Shown piece by piece: positions 9,236 through 18,298 of a DNA stretch of 53,412 nucleotides. The position numbers and the translations under genes are program-made. How positions within the stretch are numbered: the stretch's first letter is position 1; the number at the start of each line of letters is the position of its first letter. A model generated the notes under the pieces. The model worked only from the letters and a program-made list of their open reading frames with translations, was not told the origin of the DNA and did not search any database. The stretch lies in the NCBI GenBank assembly GCA_903932045.1, contig CAIZES010000431.1, positions 1 through 53,412 of the forward strand, written 5' to 3'. Source of the stretch: an uncultured Silvanigrella sp. (GTDB lineage Bacteria; Bdellovibrionota_B; Oligoflexia; Silvanigrellales; Silvanigrellaceae).

Positions 9236-10162
9236 ATGGTGAAAAAAACGTCTGCCCGTGCAAAAAACCCCAGAAAGATCGCAAAAAGTGTGGTTGATAC
9301 CATCTTTTGGGGCGTGCGGGGAACAATTCCAACGCCGTCGAAGCAAACTCGGAAATACGGTGGAAACACTTCTTGTGTCGAATTTCGGGTGAATCGCGGT
9401 AAAGACATTCTTTCCGTTGCTCTAGATGCGGGAAGTGGCCTCGCAGCATACGGTGCAGAGGCACTGGCCAGAGGTCAACGCGAGTATCACATCTTTTTGT
9501 CGCACGTCCATTATGACCATATCATGGGGCTGACGCGATTTGCACCAATATTCCGTAGAGATTGCAAGGTCAACTTTTACGGAATAGCTCATCCCGATCA
9601 CTCGTTGCGCGACATCTTACGTGGATTCTTTCAGCACCCCTATTTTCCGATTGAATACGATGCCTTAGGAGCAAATCCCAACGTGGTTTGCCACGAGCTC
9701 CACAAGGGCGATGTCCTGAAGGTCGGGAACATTGTCATTTGCTGTCAGCCGCTCAATCATCCTCAAGGTTCGGCCGCCTACCGCCTAGAAGTTCCGGAGG
9801 AAAACGTTTCCCTAGTGTATGCAACCGACCACGAGCATGGTACGAGTGTAGATGCCGACCTCATTAAGTTTTCGAAAGACGCAAAGCTATTCATTTATGA
9901 CTCAACTTATCACCAAAAGAACTACGATAAATACAAAGGATGGGGCCACTCTACCTCTCAGCAAGGTGCGCTCATTGCAAAGGCTTCCAATGTTGAAGCT
10001 TTTGGTATTTTTCACCACGATCCTGCTGCTTCAGATACTGATCTCGAGAAGATATCGCTACCAGAGGCCAAAAAACTGTTCAAACGTTCTTTTCTTTGCA
10101 CCGAGGGTAAGAGTCTGTGCCTAAATACACTTCTTGAGGATCTCGGGTTGCAAGGCAAATAA
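9236..10162 (+). CDS. Metallo-beta-lactamase-fold hydrolase
   Basis: A 308-residue MBL-fold enzyme. It begins with FWGVRGTIP and KYGGNTSC, typical of the PhnP/RNase Z-like phosphodiesterase branch. The metal motif H-x-H-x-D-H is at residues 90-95 (HVHYDH). A downstream ATDHEHG and a late GIFHHDP supply further metal ligands. The substrate is not evident; cyclic nucleotide or phosphoester cleavage is possible for this branch. AAGGAG lies 11 nt before the ATG, a rather long gap. A weak promoter-like pair (TTGATT 9166-9171, TATTGT 9190-9195, 18-bp gap) is in the 183-bp divergent spacer. No terminator is obvious after it. Confidence 0.88.
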   Translation: MVKKTSARAKNPRKIAKSVVDTIFWGVRGTIPTPSKQTRKYGGNTSCVEFRVNRGKDILSVALDAGSGLAAYGAEALARGQREYHIFLSHVHYDHIMGLTRFAPIFRRDCKVNFYGIAHPDHSLRDILRGFFQHPYFPIEYDALGANPNVVCHELHKGDVLKVGNIVICCQPLNHPQGSAAYRLEVPEENVSLVYATDHEHGTSVDADLIKFSKDAKLFIYDSTYHQKNYDKYKGWGHSTSQQGALIAKASNVEAFGIFHHDPAASDTDLEKISLPEAKKLFKRSFLCTEGKSLCLNTLLEDLGLQGK

Positions 10163-10299
10163 CCGATTTTGCAAAAAACTGTGCCTTATAAAAGACGCTG
10201 GGTTGACCACCGCCCCAACCTGTGGGATTCCTAGGTCGTCTTGCTGTATTCCTAGGCTGTTTTCAAGTCTAATGAAGTCCCAAAAAAAGATTGGATATC

Positions 10300-12249
10300 A
10301 TGCAAAAAAAACAAAACCCCAAAGAGCGAAGTTCAGGACACGGGCGGCATCAAAAATACTCCGAAGCTCCAACATCCGTTCCTCAACACCCCCTCAGGCC
10401 ACAATGGCTTTATCGCTCGCCCACTGAAATCAACTTGGTTTTTTTCGACTTGGAAACCACAGGCGGAAACCCACAAAATGCATCTGTCACTGAAGTCGCT
10501 GCAATTCGATACGAAAATGGTATTGAAACGGGACGCTTTCAAACATTGGTCAATCCGGAACGCTTCATTCCGCGGCGCGTACAAGAACTTACGGGAATTA
10601 ATACCGAACTTGTAAAGACTTCACCAGTATTTCGCGACGTTATTGGAAACTTCCTAGACTTTGTGGGAGATGCTGTTCTTGTTTCTCACGGTGTTCTTTC
10701 CGATTTTGCTTTCATCGAGCACGGAGCTCGTGAGTATCTCGGACAAGAGCTCAAAAACTACTACTTATGCACGCACCTTTTGGTGTCAAATTTTCTCACA
10801 GACTTACCAAACAAAAGCCTTTCTGGCGTTGCGGCACACTTTGGAGCACCCGCAGCCAAGGCTCACCGTGCCGAAGCCGACGCAGAAATGACAGCCAATG
10901 TTTTTTGGAGTCTGTACGAACAACTTGCGCATAATGGATTTTCTCATATCGAAGGGCTTCTCAAGCTACAGGCAGATCAACACACCATTCGTCGCCTGGG
11001 TGCCGGAATTCTCGCAAAAGAAATTGAAGAGAAAGCTCCAACCACTCCCGGTATTTTCTATCTCTACAATGGACAACGCGAAATCTCGTTCCTGTCTGCA
11101 GCTGCAAATTTGAAAAAAACTCTGCACGACACAATGCGTTTGGGTGACGAGCGCGAATTTAATAAACTTCTGGTCGACTCGCGCGATTTTAAATTCGAAC
11201 GCACACCCCATTACCTGTTCGCATTGCTGCGAGAAAAAGATCACCTCCGAAAATTGAACTTGCCCATCGATCCACGCAAATTACAAAACCGAGCAACTGG
11301 TTTTGTCCAGATATTTGTAACACAAGATATTCTCGATTTGGCCGATAGAAATTCAAATGCTATTCCGTTCCACATTCCTCGCGATCCAAAATCGGAAGTC
11401 TCTGATGAAGATCTTCGCCGCACCTCGGAACGCGATCTTTCACGCGTCGATGCGCAAGCACCAAAAACAAGCGAGTCTTCGTCAACCGAATTCCTACAGC
11501 AACATTTTAGCGGCGAAAATCCCGATGCCGTGCCTGTTCGAAGCACACATCGTTTAAAATTAGTACGACGCCTCGAAAAATATCAGATTGACAGAACTGG
11601 CGACGACTCAATTGTAACGAGTGGAGCCTTACAAGAAGGAATTGGATGGGCATTTGGCCCGTTCGATCGTCCAAAAGAAGTTGCCAATACCTTGAAAGAA
11701 GCACTCACCGAAGCGCAAATTGACAGCGATAAAATTTCCACTGCCGAACGCGCAAAAAGAATGTGGGAGTTGGTTTCGGTTATGTCCGGTTATTCCAACC
11801 AACCACACACTCAGAACTCCTACAAACCTTTTTCCACGCTTTCTTTATTTATTTCGGCCATTTTTTCCTCCAAACCTCGTGAAAAAAGTTCTGTTGCTGA
11901 ACTTGTGGAGCGAAGAAAACTTTCTTTTGACGAAACCAAACTTCCGCGCACTGGAGTTGCAGTTATTTCGAACCCCGAAACAAAAGATTTAGATATCTCA
12001 ATTTTTGTGCAAGGAACTTTGCGAAAAACACTGCGCTTGGCTCCAGAGGATAGCGAAAAACTTGGGTCTCCTCGCTTTTTCACGCGACTCTTTCAAGGGT
12101 TTGACAACGAAGTCAAAAACTTTAACACACCCATCTTTTTTACAGAAGACAAGTGCCTTGATATTGAACTTCTTTCTTGTTGGCTAAAAGCAGCAGAAGG
12201 CGAATGGGCAGATTTTTCCCAGCTCTCAGCTCTTTATCAACCCGAATGA
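10300..12249 (+). CDS. DEDDh 3'-5' exonuclease fused to degenerate GIY-YIG/UvrC-N-like domain
   Basis: A protein of about 649 residues. An N-terminal DnaQ/PolC-type exonuclease carries all five DEDDh residues: D50 and E52 (FFDLETTGG), D135 (in VLVSHGVLSDFAF), H189 and D194 (AHRAEAD). After it, at about 248-280, comes a UvrC/Cho-like GIY-YIG start (TPGIFYLYN) in which the second motif reads SFLS instead of YVG and the catalytic Arg region reads LKKTL. The nuclease centre therefore looks lost. A remainder of about 370 residues is unrecognised. DnaQ-UvrC fusions are a known architecture. Translation could also start at TTG 10291; neither start has a clear SD. Likely role: DNA repair or proofreading. 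Confidence 0.85.
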   Translation: MQKKQNPKERSSGHGRHQKYSEAPTSVPQHPLRPQWLYRSPTEINLVFFDLETTGGNPQNASVTEVAAIRYENGIETGRFQTLVNPERFIPRRVQELTGINTELVKTSPVFRDVIGNFLDFVGDAVLVSHGVLSDFAFIEHGAREYLGQELKNYYLCTHLLVSNFLTDLPNKSLSGVAAHFGAPAAKAHRAEADAEMTANVFWSLYEQLAHNGFSHIEGLLKLQADQHTIRRLGAGILAKEIEEKAPTTPGIFYLYNGQREISFLSAAANLKKTLHDTMRLGDEREFNKLLVDSRDFKFERTPHYLFALLREKDHLRKLNLPIDPRKLQNRATGFVQIFVTQDILDLADRNSNAIPFHIPRDPKSEVSDEDLRRTSERDLSRVDAQAPKTSESSSTEFLQQHFSGENPDAVPVRSTHRLKLVRRLEKYQIDRTGDDSIVTSGALQEGIGWAFGPFDRPKEVANTLKEALTEAQIDSDKISTAERAKRMWELVSVMSGYSNQPHTQNSYKPFSTLSLFISAIFSSKPREKSSVAELVERRKLSFDETKLPRTGVAVISNPETKDLDISIFVQGTLRKTLRLAPEDSEKLGSPRFFTRLFQGFDNEVKNFNTPIFFTEDKCLDIELLSCWLKAAEGEWADFSQLSALYQPE

Positions 12250-12676
12250 TTTCTAAAACTCGCGCAGGAATTTGAAATAAAAAAATTCCAATACTCTCGT
12301 AAAAACACGAAAACAATTTTTGAAATTTATTTTTCCCAATTTACTTAGAAAAACACGTGTTTTTTACAGCACCCTCCCAAAAACATCCGCCAAAAAAATG
12401 TGGAGGGCTGAAAAAAAAGCCTACGACAAAAGTCTCAAAAATGCGAACATCATTTTGAACTCAGTGAAAAGGCCAAAATTCACCCGAAGCTTAAACAAAC
12501 ACCAAAAAGCAACACACCAATCGCATGATTTTTAGGCATTTCTACTTTCCGAGAAACTGGCAAAAAATGCGTCGCGATGAGTTTGCGACAGACGCAAAAA
12601 CTAGGTATACCTAAAAAAGATAGGTTATTAGCATCAAATGTGAATAAAAAAAATTTGTAAAAAAAGGGAGGATCCC
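12250..12676. other. 427-bp AT-rich spacer upstream of the SurA-like gene
   Basis: No coding region is supportable here. It holds a 16-nt perfect palindrome (AAAAACACGTGTTTTT, 12349-12364) followed by another T, which might act as a weak terminator for the exonuclease gene. A CCCTCC/GGAGGG inverted repeat lies at about 12371-12407. A bulged hairpin lies around 12568-12596, and the promoter/operator described separately follows. Confidence 0.6.
12583..12613 (+). promoter_or_regulatory. Sigma-70-like promoter with palindromic operator over the -10
   Basis: TTGCGA (12583-12588) and TATACC (12606-12611) are separated by 17 bp. The -10 lies inside the perfect 12-bp palindrome TAGGTATACCTA (12602-12613), and a half-site TAGGTTA follows at about 12621. 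The arrangement suggests a dimeric repressor covering the -10 of the SurA-like gene. This is inferred from sequence only. Confidence 0.5.
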
Positions 12677-13810
12677 TTGAAAACATCAAAAGCACGTTCT
12701 GAAACCGTCACAATCAAAAGTAAGAAAGTTTTGGCCGCAACATTTCTCGCGCTAATTTTTGCATCCCTGACCGGACATCCCGCAGCTCAAGCGGAATCGT
12801 CGGCGGTTGCGCCATCTCAAGCGCCAAGCACTCAAGCAGCAACATTTCAAAACTCAACAACACCAATCCGACCCATCGACCGCATTTTGGTTGTGGTTGG
12901 GGACGAAATTATTCTCGTAAGCGACTTTCAAAAGGCTGTTGAAGTTTCAACAAACAAAAAAACTCGCCTTTTACCAACAGGTCAACTTACTGGCGGAAGC
13001 CTCACTCCAACCGAAGCCCAAGGCATTTTGGACCAACTCATAAATCAACGTATAGTGAGTCTCAAAACACGCGAGCTTTCGCTGCAAATTTCGGAGGAAG
13101 AACTTTCCACCGAAGTTGAAAACTATTTGCGTTCGCAAAACCTCACCCACGAAAAACTTGTGGAAACTTTGCAAGCTGATGGGGAATCCATTGAAACCTA
13201 CCGCGAAGAGTTCCGACGTCAAATGGAGACGCAGCGCATTATTGGCCGCATTGTGCGTCCAACGGTTTCGGTAACCGATGACGATGTTCGCAGCTACTAT
13301 CTTCAACAACCAGGTGTTGCCGAAAAACAGCAGCGAATTAAACTTCGTCGTCTGTTTATTGATCTCTCGCCAAGTCTTTCGGAACAAGTAATCACAGAAA
13401 GACGCTCTTACATTGCAAAAATAGAAAAGGAAGTCCGCGACAACGGTGACTCGAATTTTATGGATTTTGAACGCCTTGTTAAGTTATATTCCTCAGATCC
13501 CGATGCCATAAAAACGGGTGGTGCACTTCCCGCCAAAGAACTCCATGAACTACCAAATGATCTCCGTAATAAAATAAGCGGAACCACCAAATCTGGATCT
13601 GTTATTGGACCTCTCACGTTAGGATCGGGAGCCTACTTTTTTCAGTTTTTGGGAACAACCTTCAGCAACGAAGGAGAATACGAAAAGCAGAAGACACAAC
13701 TCAAAAACATGTTGCTCGATGCCAAGGGAAACGAACGTCTTGCTGAATATTTAAGAGCAGAACGCACAAAAACGAAAATTGAAAAACGTGACTTTAATGT
13801 GACACGCTAA
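12677..13810 (+). CDS. SurA-like periplasmic chaperone/peptidyl-prolyl isomerase
   Basis: A 377-residue exported protein. The signal peptide is about residues 1-38 (LAATFLALIFASLTG, cleavage near AQA). A Ser/Ala/Gln linker leads to a SurA N-domain starting at RILVVVGDEIILVSDFQKAV. A parvulin domain at about 205-325 contains LVKLYSSDPDAIKTGGALP, the usual S-x-D-P...GG element. SurA proteins escort outer-membrane proteins through the periplasm. Translation starts at TTG, supported by GGGAGG five nt upstream; a TTG start suggests modest expression. It converges on a minus-strand lipoprotein gene with one base between the stops. Confidence 0.88.
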   Translation: MKTSKARSETVTIKSKKVLAATFLALIFASLTGHPAAQAESSAVAPSQAPSTQAATFQNSTTPIRPIDRILVVVGDEIILVSDFQKAVEVSTNKKTRLLPTGQLTGGSLTPTEAQGILDQLINQRIVSLKTRELSLQISEEELSTEVENYLRSQNLTHEKLVETLQADGESIETYREEFRRQMETQRIIGRIVRPTVSVTDDDVRSYYLQQPGVAEKQQRIKLRRLFIDLSPSLSEQVITERRSYIAKIEKEVRDNGDSNFMDFERLVKLYSSDPDAIKTGGALPAKELHELPNDLRNKISGTTKSGSVIGPLTLGSGAYFFQFLGTTFSNEGEYEKQKTQLKNMLLDAKGNERLAEYLRAERTKTKIEKRDFNVTR

Positions 13811-13811
13811 A

Positions 13812-14810
13812 TTATTTCTCTTCGGTGAGCCTATTTTTAGCAAGAGCACGCGCGTCCAATAAAGATGTTGCAACACCTTTTCCAACAAACAAGTGGCTGA
13901 ATTGTTTTACGCCGTCTACGGTTCCAATCACTCGGCACGAAAGCTCTAGCACTTGATTGTCCGTTCCAGCTATTTTCGGAAACACAATTTCGGAACATTC
14001 AGCACGCACAATTTTCGCTACAGGTGCAGACTCATCAAGAATCCAACCCTTTTCGCGGAGCAAAGATATGATTTCGGCCTGCGCATTTTGTGCCAACTCA
14101 CCACGAAATTCGGGCTTAAACATATTTGCTTGAGCGGCTTCCTCGGCAAGTTCTTTGGAATCGAACAACGAACGCAGTTCGTCCATGCCAGCGCGCGGTG
14201 CAGCGACACAGCCACCCAAACGAGAACACAGTTCGTTTGTTTCGTTATAAGAACTCTTCGAAAGAAAATCGCGAGCCTCAACTAACAATTGAGGACGCAA
14301 GGAGCCCTTCACCGAACGCACTCTGTCGGCATAAGACTTCGCTTTGGCATCTTCGGCTGTTAGAGACTTTCGCAGGGAAGCTAAAAACATGTCACGCCGT
14401 AATGTTGCAACGGCCTCGTGAGTTCCGTCTGCCAAGCATTTTTTAGCAATGCGCACATCCACCAAGGATGCGGACACACTGCTTCGTACCGCCGAACTCA
14501 CCGAAATATCTTTTTCCGTTTCGTGAACACTTCCTGAAGCAGAAATCTCCGAAGAAATTTCCTTCGCAAGGTCGGCGCGAGCGGCATCAACCGCAACTTC
14601 ATGCAAACGCCCCTGGCCATATCCCGAAAACAGGGAAGGATCTTTTTTAGAAGACGAATAATACTGCGAGCAATCGGATGCACCATCGGTTCCACTCATC
14701 GACCCGCTTCCAGAACCCGCCGCAGGATTGAAGGCATTTTTTTCCGTAGAGGCACATGCCACAAAAACAAGAGCTGCAACGCTCAAAAAAAACGTTTGCT
14801 GAATAGACAT
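13812..14810 (-). CDS. LPP20-like lipoprotein
   Basis: A 332-residue lipoprotein with a signal peptide ending in FVAC (lipid Cys about 19). A Gly/Ser linker precedes a region starting GYGQGRLHEVAVDAARADLA, the alternating pattern of LPP20/FlgT-N-like domains, in which YG.G.....A...A...L recurs. The C-terminal half has no recognised motif. Probably anchored in the outer membrane. AAGGAA precedes the ATG. The next gene upstream on this strand encodes a second lipoprotein with related sequence style, so the two may act together; that is inference. Confidence 0.78.
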   Translation of the reverse strand: MSIQQTFFLSVAALVFVACASTEKNAFNPAAGSGSGSMSGTDGASDCSQYYSSSKKDPSLFSGYGQGRLHEVAVDAARADLAKEISSEISASGSVHETEKDISVSSAVRSSVSASLVDVRIAKKCLADGTHEAVATLRRDMFLASLRKSLTAEDAKAKSYADRVRSVKGSLRPQLLVEARDFLSKSSYNETNELCSRLGGCVAAPRAGMDELRSLFDSKELAEEAAQANMFKPEFRGELAQNAQAEIISLLREKGWILDESAPVAKIVRAECSEIVFPKIAGTDNQVLELSCRVIGTVDGVKQFSHLFVGKGVATSLLDARALAKNRLTEEK

Positions 14811-14853
14811 ACTTTTTCCTTAGTTGCAATCACGTTTTGTGGTTGAAACGTAA

Positions 14854-15477
14854 TTATTTAGCAGATGCTTCTTTACCAAAATTATCGATAAAGTTTTTCT
14901 GAGCATCCAAGAGCTTTTGCCGAACTTCTGGATTTCCTTGCTGTCCGCCATTCATGGCATCACGCAATTGTTTTTCGAGAATTCCCTTTTCCACACCCAT
15001 TTTTGCGGCACAATAAACTTTCAACTCACGAGTTCCTGTAGAAGTGCTTTCCACGCGTTTTTCCCAGTAGCGTTCGATTGTTTTCACGCCCGAAAGTTTG
15101 CCTTGCGCAAGAAAAGCAGTAAGAGCTTCTACACCCGGATCCTGTGTTGCTGAAAGCTCGTTCACCTGACCCGATGTTGTGATTCCTTCTTGAATATATC
15201 GCACAAATTTTGCACGAGCAGTTTCTTCAGCTCCACGCATACAAGCTTCGACACGAGCATCACCAGACATTGTAAGAGAGTTCACAAAAATCGCTTTGCC
15301 ATCTTCTTCGAAGGCGGTTTTCTCGCCAGTTGCCCATTCAGGTGTCTTTTTTTTGTCGCCAATCCGTTGAATGACCTCAGCGGGAGCAAATTCTGGCCCT
15401 TTAGGAGTAGAAGAACATGCTGCGGCAACAACACCAACAACAGCAATCATCAGGGTATTTGTCAAAATTGTACGCAT
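14854..15477 (-). CDS. Small lipoprotein, possibly LPP20-like
   Basis: A 207-residue lipoprotein with signal peptide MRTILTNTLMIAVVGVVA ending in AAAC. A TPEWATG element and a segment DARVEACMRGAEETARAKFV resemble the start of LPP20-type domains, where small A/R-rich helices follow a W. The C-terminal third is helical and rich in Lys and Gln. GGAGG lies 6 nt before the ATG, the strongest SD in this operon. It precedes the larger LPP20-like lipoprotein gene by 43 bp. Function is unknown. Confidence 0.75.
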   Translation of the reverse strand: MRTILTNTLMIAVVGVVAAACSSTPKGPEFAPAEVIQRIGDKKKTPEWATGEKTAFEEDGKAIFVNSLTMSGDARVEACMRGAEETARAKFVRYIQEGITTSGQVNELSATQDPGVEALTAFLAQGKLSGVKTIERYWEKRVESTSTGTRELKVYCAAKMGVEKGILEKQLRDAMNGGQQGNPEVRQKLLDAQKNFIDNFGKEASAK

Positions 15478-15555
15478 GAAAAACCTCCGAGAAAAAATTC
15501 GGCACGAATGGTGCGGCGAAACGCAGAAAGATTGTCTCGCTTGCCGTGTTCTGTG

Positions 15556-16566
15556 TCAATCATCGTCCATAGGATAATCTGTGTTGGAAGCATTGCTTCC
15601 TACCACGCTGTTGTTGGCTCCCGTTGCAGGCACACTTCCGGCTCCACTTGCAGGGCCACTTTCCATTTCAGCTTCACGAATGAGGCGTCGCGTCCCACGC
15701 AGCTGCACAATTCGCAGCACAACAAAAATAGCGACAATTCCAAAAAATGTAAGCAACCAAGGAAGAATTGCCATAAAACCGCTTGAGCGCTCCAGGGGAA
15801 CCCCACTCAGCTGGAGTGAAGTCATGATAGGGAAATATTTTCCCAAATTTTTGTCAAAATTCACTTCGTGATCTGTGAGTTGCACTCGATAACGAACATT
15901 TTGGGTACTTGCCACCAAAATCGCCTGCCGAACACTTATGTCGTTTATCTTTCCCGATACATAATAAAGATAAGCACGATGCCCAAAGGGAAGATTCACA
16001 AAAGTTTTTGCAAACACTTTGTAAATACGCTCGTCCTTATTTTCGGTCCCTTGTTCGTTTCGATTCAGCCCTTGCTCAATTTCTTCGGCAAATTCTTCTA
16101 AACCTTTGTCATCGATGGGAATCGGGTTTTTTGTAACCTTAACTCCAATATTGGCATCGGCGGCAACTGGATTTTCTGCGGTTGCAACTGCTTTGTTTTT
16201 AGGCTCCATGTACAAAGCATAAGAGCCTTCATTAAAATGAACATCCCAATCGACAGGCACATTCATTTTAAAATTCTTGAATGCCTCGCGAGGATCGGGA
16301 TCAACGCAGCCCTCTGTGCGACCTCCCGAAGCAACCGTAGGACAAGGTGTTGCTGCGGCCGATGGCGCAATGTATTCAACTTCGCGAACCATTACTCCCT
16401 CTGGATTTTCAGCTGCGGGGCCTGAAGACGAAGATGCTGAAATCCCGGACGCAGAAGCTGCGGTCTCGGACCCTGGTGCAACCAGAGACTCTTGCGCGTA
16501 GGAAACATGAGCTGAATTTCCCAAAAATGCCAAAATGACGAATGGAGAAAAAAACGTAAACCGCAC
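15556..16566 (-). CDS. Exported single-pass membrane protein, unknown family
   Basis: A 336-residue protein. A signal peptide (RFTFFSPFVILAFLGNSAHV, cleavage near SYA) is followed by a Ser/Ala/Pro-rich linker and a periplasmic domain of about 170 residues. A membrane segment near residue 270 (MAILPWLLTFFGIVAIFVV) and a basic, then Ala/Ser-rich, cytoplasmic tail close it. The start is GTG at 16566: GGAGG lies 5 nt before it and the signal peptide begins right there. The frame is open nine codons further upstream, without such a site. It lies between the TPR gene and two lipoprotein genes. No function is proposed. Confidence 0.78.
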   Translation of the reverse strand: MRFTFFSPFVILAFLGNSAHVSYAQESLVAPGSETAASASGISASSSSGPAAENPEGVMVREVEYIAPSAAATPCPTVASGGRTEGCVDPDPREAFKNFKMNVPVDWDVHFNEGSYALYMEPKNKAVATAENPVAADANIGVKVTKNPIPIDDKGLEEFAEEIEQGLNRNEQGTENKDERIYKVFAKTFVNLPFGHRAYLYYVSGKINDISVRQAILVASTQNVRYRVQLTDHEVNFDKNLGKYFPIMTSLQLSGVPLERSSGFMAILPWLLTFFGIVAIFVVLRIVQLRGTRRLIREAEMESGPASGAGSVPATGANNSVVGSNASNTDYPMDDD

Positions 16567-16589
16567 CTCAGCCTCCAACACAAACGGTG

Positions 16590-18074
16590 TCAACCTGCGC
16601 GCGCCATTCGAACCTGCATACCTTCTACAGCATTAACAATGCTATCGGCTACACTGGAATCGAGCTCAAAATAGCGAGCCATGTTCCGATTCGAAAAATT
16701 TTCAAGGCCGTGCAAATCGCGAGCGGCAAAAATACCACTCTCTGAGGATACTTCGACATCGTGCTCAAAAACAACTGCCTGTGCCGTTCGAACCGTCAAA
16801 CCAAGCGACGGATCTGCGGTTGGTGTTGAGCGTGCGGTAAAAAATCCCGAAACGGCATGTTGCCCTTTTGCACTGTTCCTACCTTCTGCCGAAAGGAAAA
16901 TAACATCACCCATTTGAATACTCTCGGGACAACGAAGTTGGAGTTCATCGCGATCCAAAATTGCGGCCAACGTTTTTGGTTCAACATTGAGAAGCCAATA
17001 ACGCTGACGCGGAGCCTGAGGTGCAGCCGTTGCTGCTTGTATGTCTTCAAGTGCAGAGAGAATTGGGGCAGTAGGAAATCCGTACGAGTGTGCTGCCGCC
17101 AACGCCACTTTGAGGTGCGCCGCAGCGGAGTCGCGCATTTCGCCATCGGAATCTTCACAACACAAACGCTTTTCAATGAGACCAAGCTGCACGGAAAATT
17201 CATAATCACCACGAACAAAGTGATGCGCGTTTTGCAAAAGAAAATCACGCGCTTGTGATACTTTTCCAATCATTTCCAGACAACGAGACATCATTAAAAG
17301 AGCTTCGCTTTGCCCCGGATTATTTGCAATAACCACGCGCAATGCGTCCATTGCGCTTTCCCATTCGCCATCATTAACAGCCAAAAGCGCAGATACCATA
17401 TAGGCATCGGGCGCATCCGGAAACTTCTTATTCAACGATTTTAGGGTTGCTGAAGCGGTGTAAAGTGCATTGTTCTCAAATGCATAATCCAAAAAACGAC
17501 GGTATGCCAAATATCCGCAAGACGAGTCTTTTAGAGTAGAAGCAAGTTCGCGCAACCCCATCATGCGCTCTTCTCTGTCTATTGCCTCGCATTTTACAAT
17601 TGCAAGCACTTCATCTACAACATCACCACCAGCTTCCATGCGATAAAGACTTCCAATTGCAGAACGTACAGCATTTGGACGACCCGCATACGTGAATGCA
17701 AGAGTTGCCAACGCAAGATATTCTGTTCGGTCGCGCCTTCTGGACAACAAATGACGCCCCAAATCAACCAATCCATCTGTATCAAGATCTTCTTTAAGAC
17801 CCTCAATCCACATTCGATACATGGTTAACTCAGCGTCCCATCGGAGCCCCACAACAATACTCTGCGAAGCAATATCAACAATGCGATCCCATTCTTCGCG
17901 GAAGGCATGCAATTCAACCAAACGAACCAATTGCCCAAATTCTTTCACGGTAAAAGCCTTATTCCGGCCAAACATATTGAGCACTTGATGAGCCTCGGTC
18001 ACTTGCGAAGCCAAAAGACCGCTGTTCACGCGTTTTGCATCCATCACATTGGCTTCTTGTCTGTTTGCGTTCAT
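16590..18074 (-). CDS. TPR-repeat protein with C-terminal PUA/EVE-like domain
   Basis: A 494-residue soluble protein. Residues about 30-330 are helical repeats of TPR type; PDAYMVSALLAVNDGEWESA and SEALLMMSRCLEMIGKVSQA are the clearest units. From about 355 the sequence changes: RYWLLNVEPKTL, then MGDVIFLSA, then VSGFFTARSTP. This resembles the start of EVE/PUA-like domains, which bind modified bases in DNA or RNA. That match is by eye and tentative. AAGGAG precedes the ATG. First of the small minus-strand group that also encodes an exported protein and two lipoproteins; a 224-bp spacer without genes separates it from the UvrA-like gene. Confidence 0.75.
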   Translation of the reverse strand: MNANRQEANVMDAKRVNSGLLASQVTEAHQVLNMFGRNKAFTVKEFGQLVRLVELHAFREEWDRIVDIASQSIVVGLRWDAELTMYRMWIEGLKEDLDTDGLVDLGRHLLSRRRDRTEYLALATLAFTYAGRPNAVRSAIGSLYRMEAGGDVVDEVLAIVKCEAIDREERMMGLRELASTLKDSSCGYLAYRRFLDYAFENNALYTASATLKSLNKKFPDAPDAYMVSALLAVNDGEWESAMDALRVVIANNPGQSEALLMMSRCLEMIGKVSQARDFLLQNAHHFVRGDYEFSVQLGLIEKRLCCEDSDGEMRDSAAAHLKVALAAAHSYGFPTAPILSALEDIQAATAAPQAPRQRYWLLNVEPKTLAAILDRDELQLRCPESIQMGDVIFLSAEGRNSAKGQHAVSGFFTARSTPTADPSLGLTVRTAQAVVFEHDVEVSSESGIFAARDLHGLENFSNRNMARYFELDSSVADSIVNAVEGMQVRMARAG

Positions 18075-18298
18075 AGGAACACTCCTTCCAACCTTTACGT
18101 TTTGATTCTATCAACAGACGTATCGGAAACAAAAGTGCGTTTATGAGTCCCTCGTCATTGCACCATCTGGGAAAATTTGAATAAATTTTGAAGATTTTTT
18201 GGCGAACATTTTTTCCAGTCCGGCAACATGTGCCTGCAGCTAGGCAAAAATGTTCAATTCATGTGACAAAATTTTTGAACTCTGTCCGGCTCAAAAAC

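Noticed and set aside
10230-10256. Two CCTAGG sites in the MBL-exonuclease spacer, as part of a possible CCTAGG repeat family
   Set aside because: I count about eight CCTAGG in the window, near the random expectation at this base composition, so the word alone is not enriched. Only the longer TTTGCCTAGGCA match was kept.
15498-15516. GG-N10-GC sigma-54-like element
   Set aside because: The -12 part reads GTGCG rather than TTGCA/T, and it points the opposite way to the only nearby gene.
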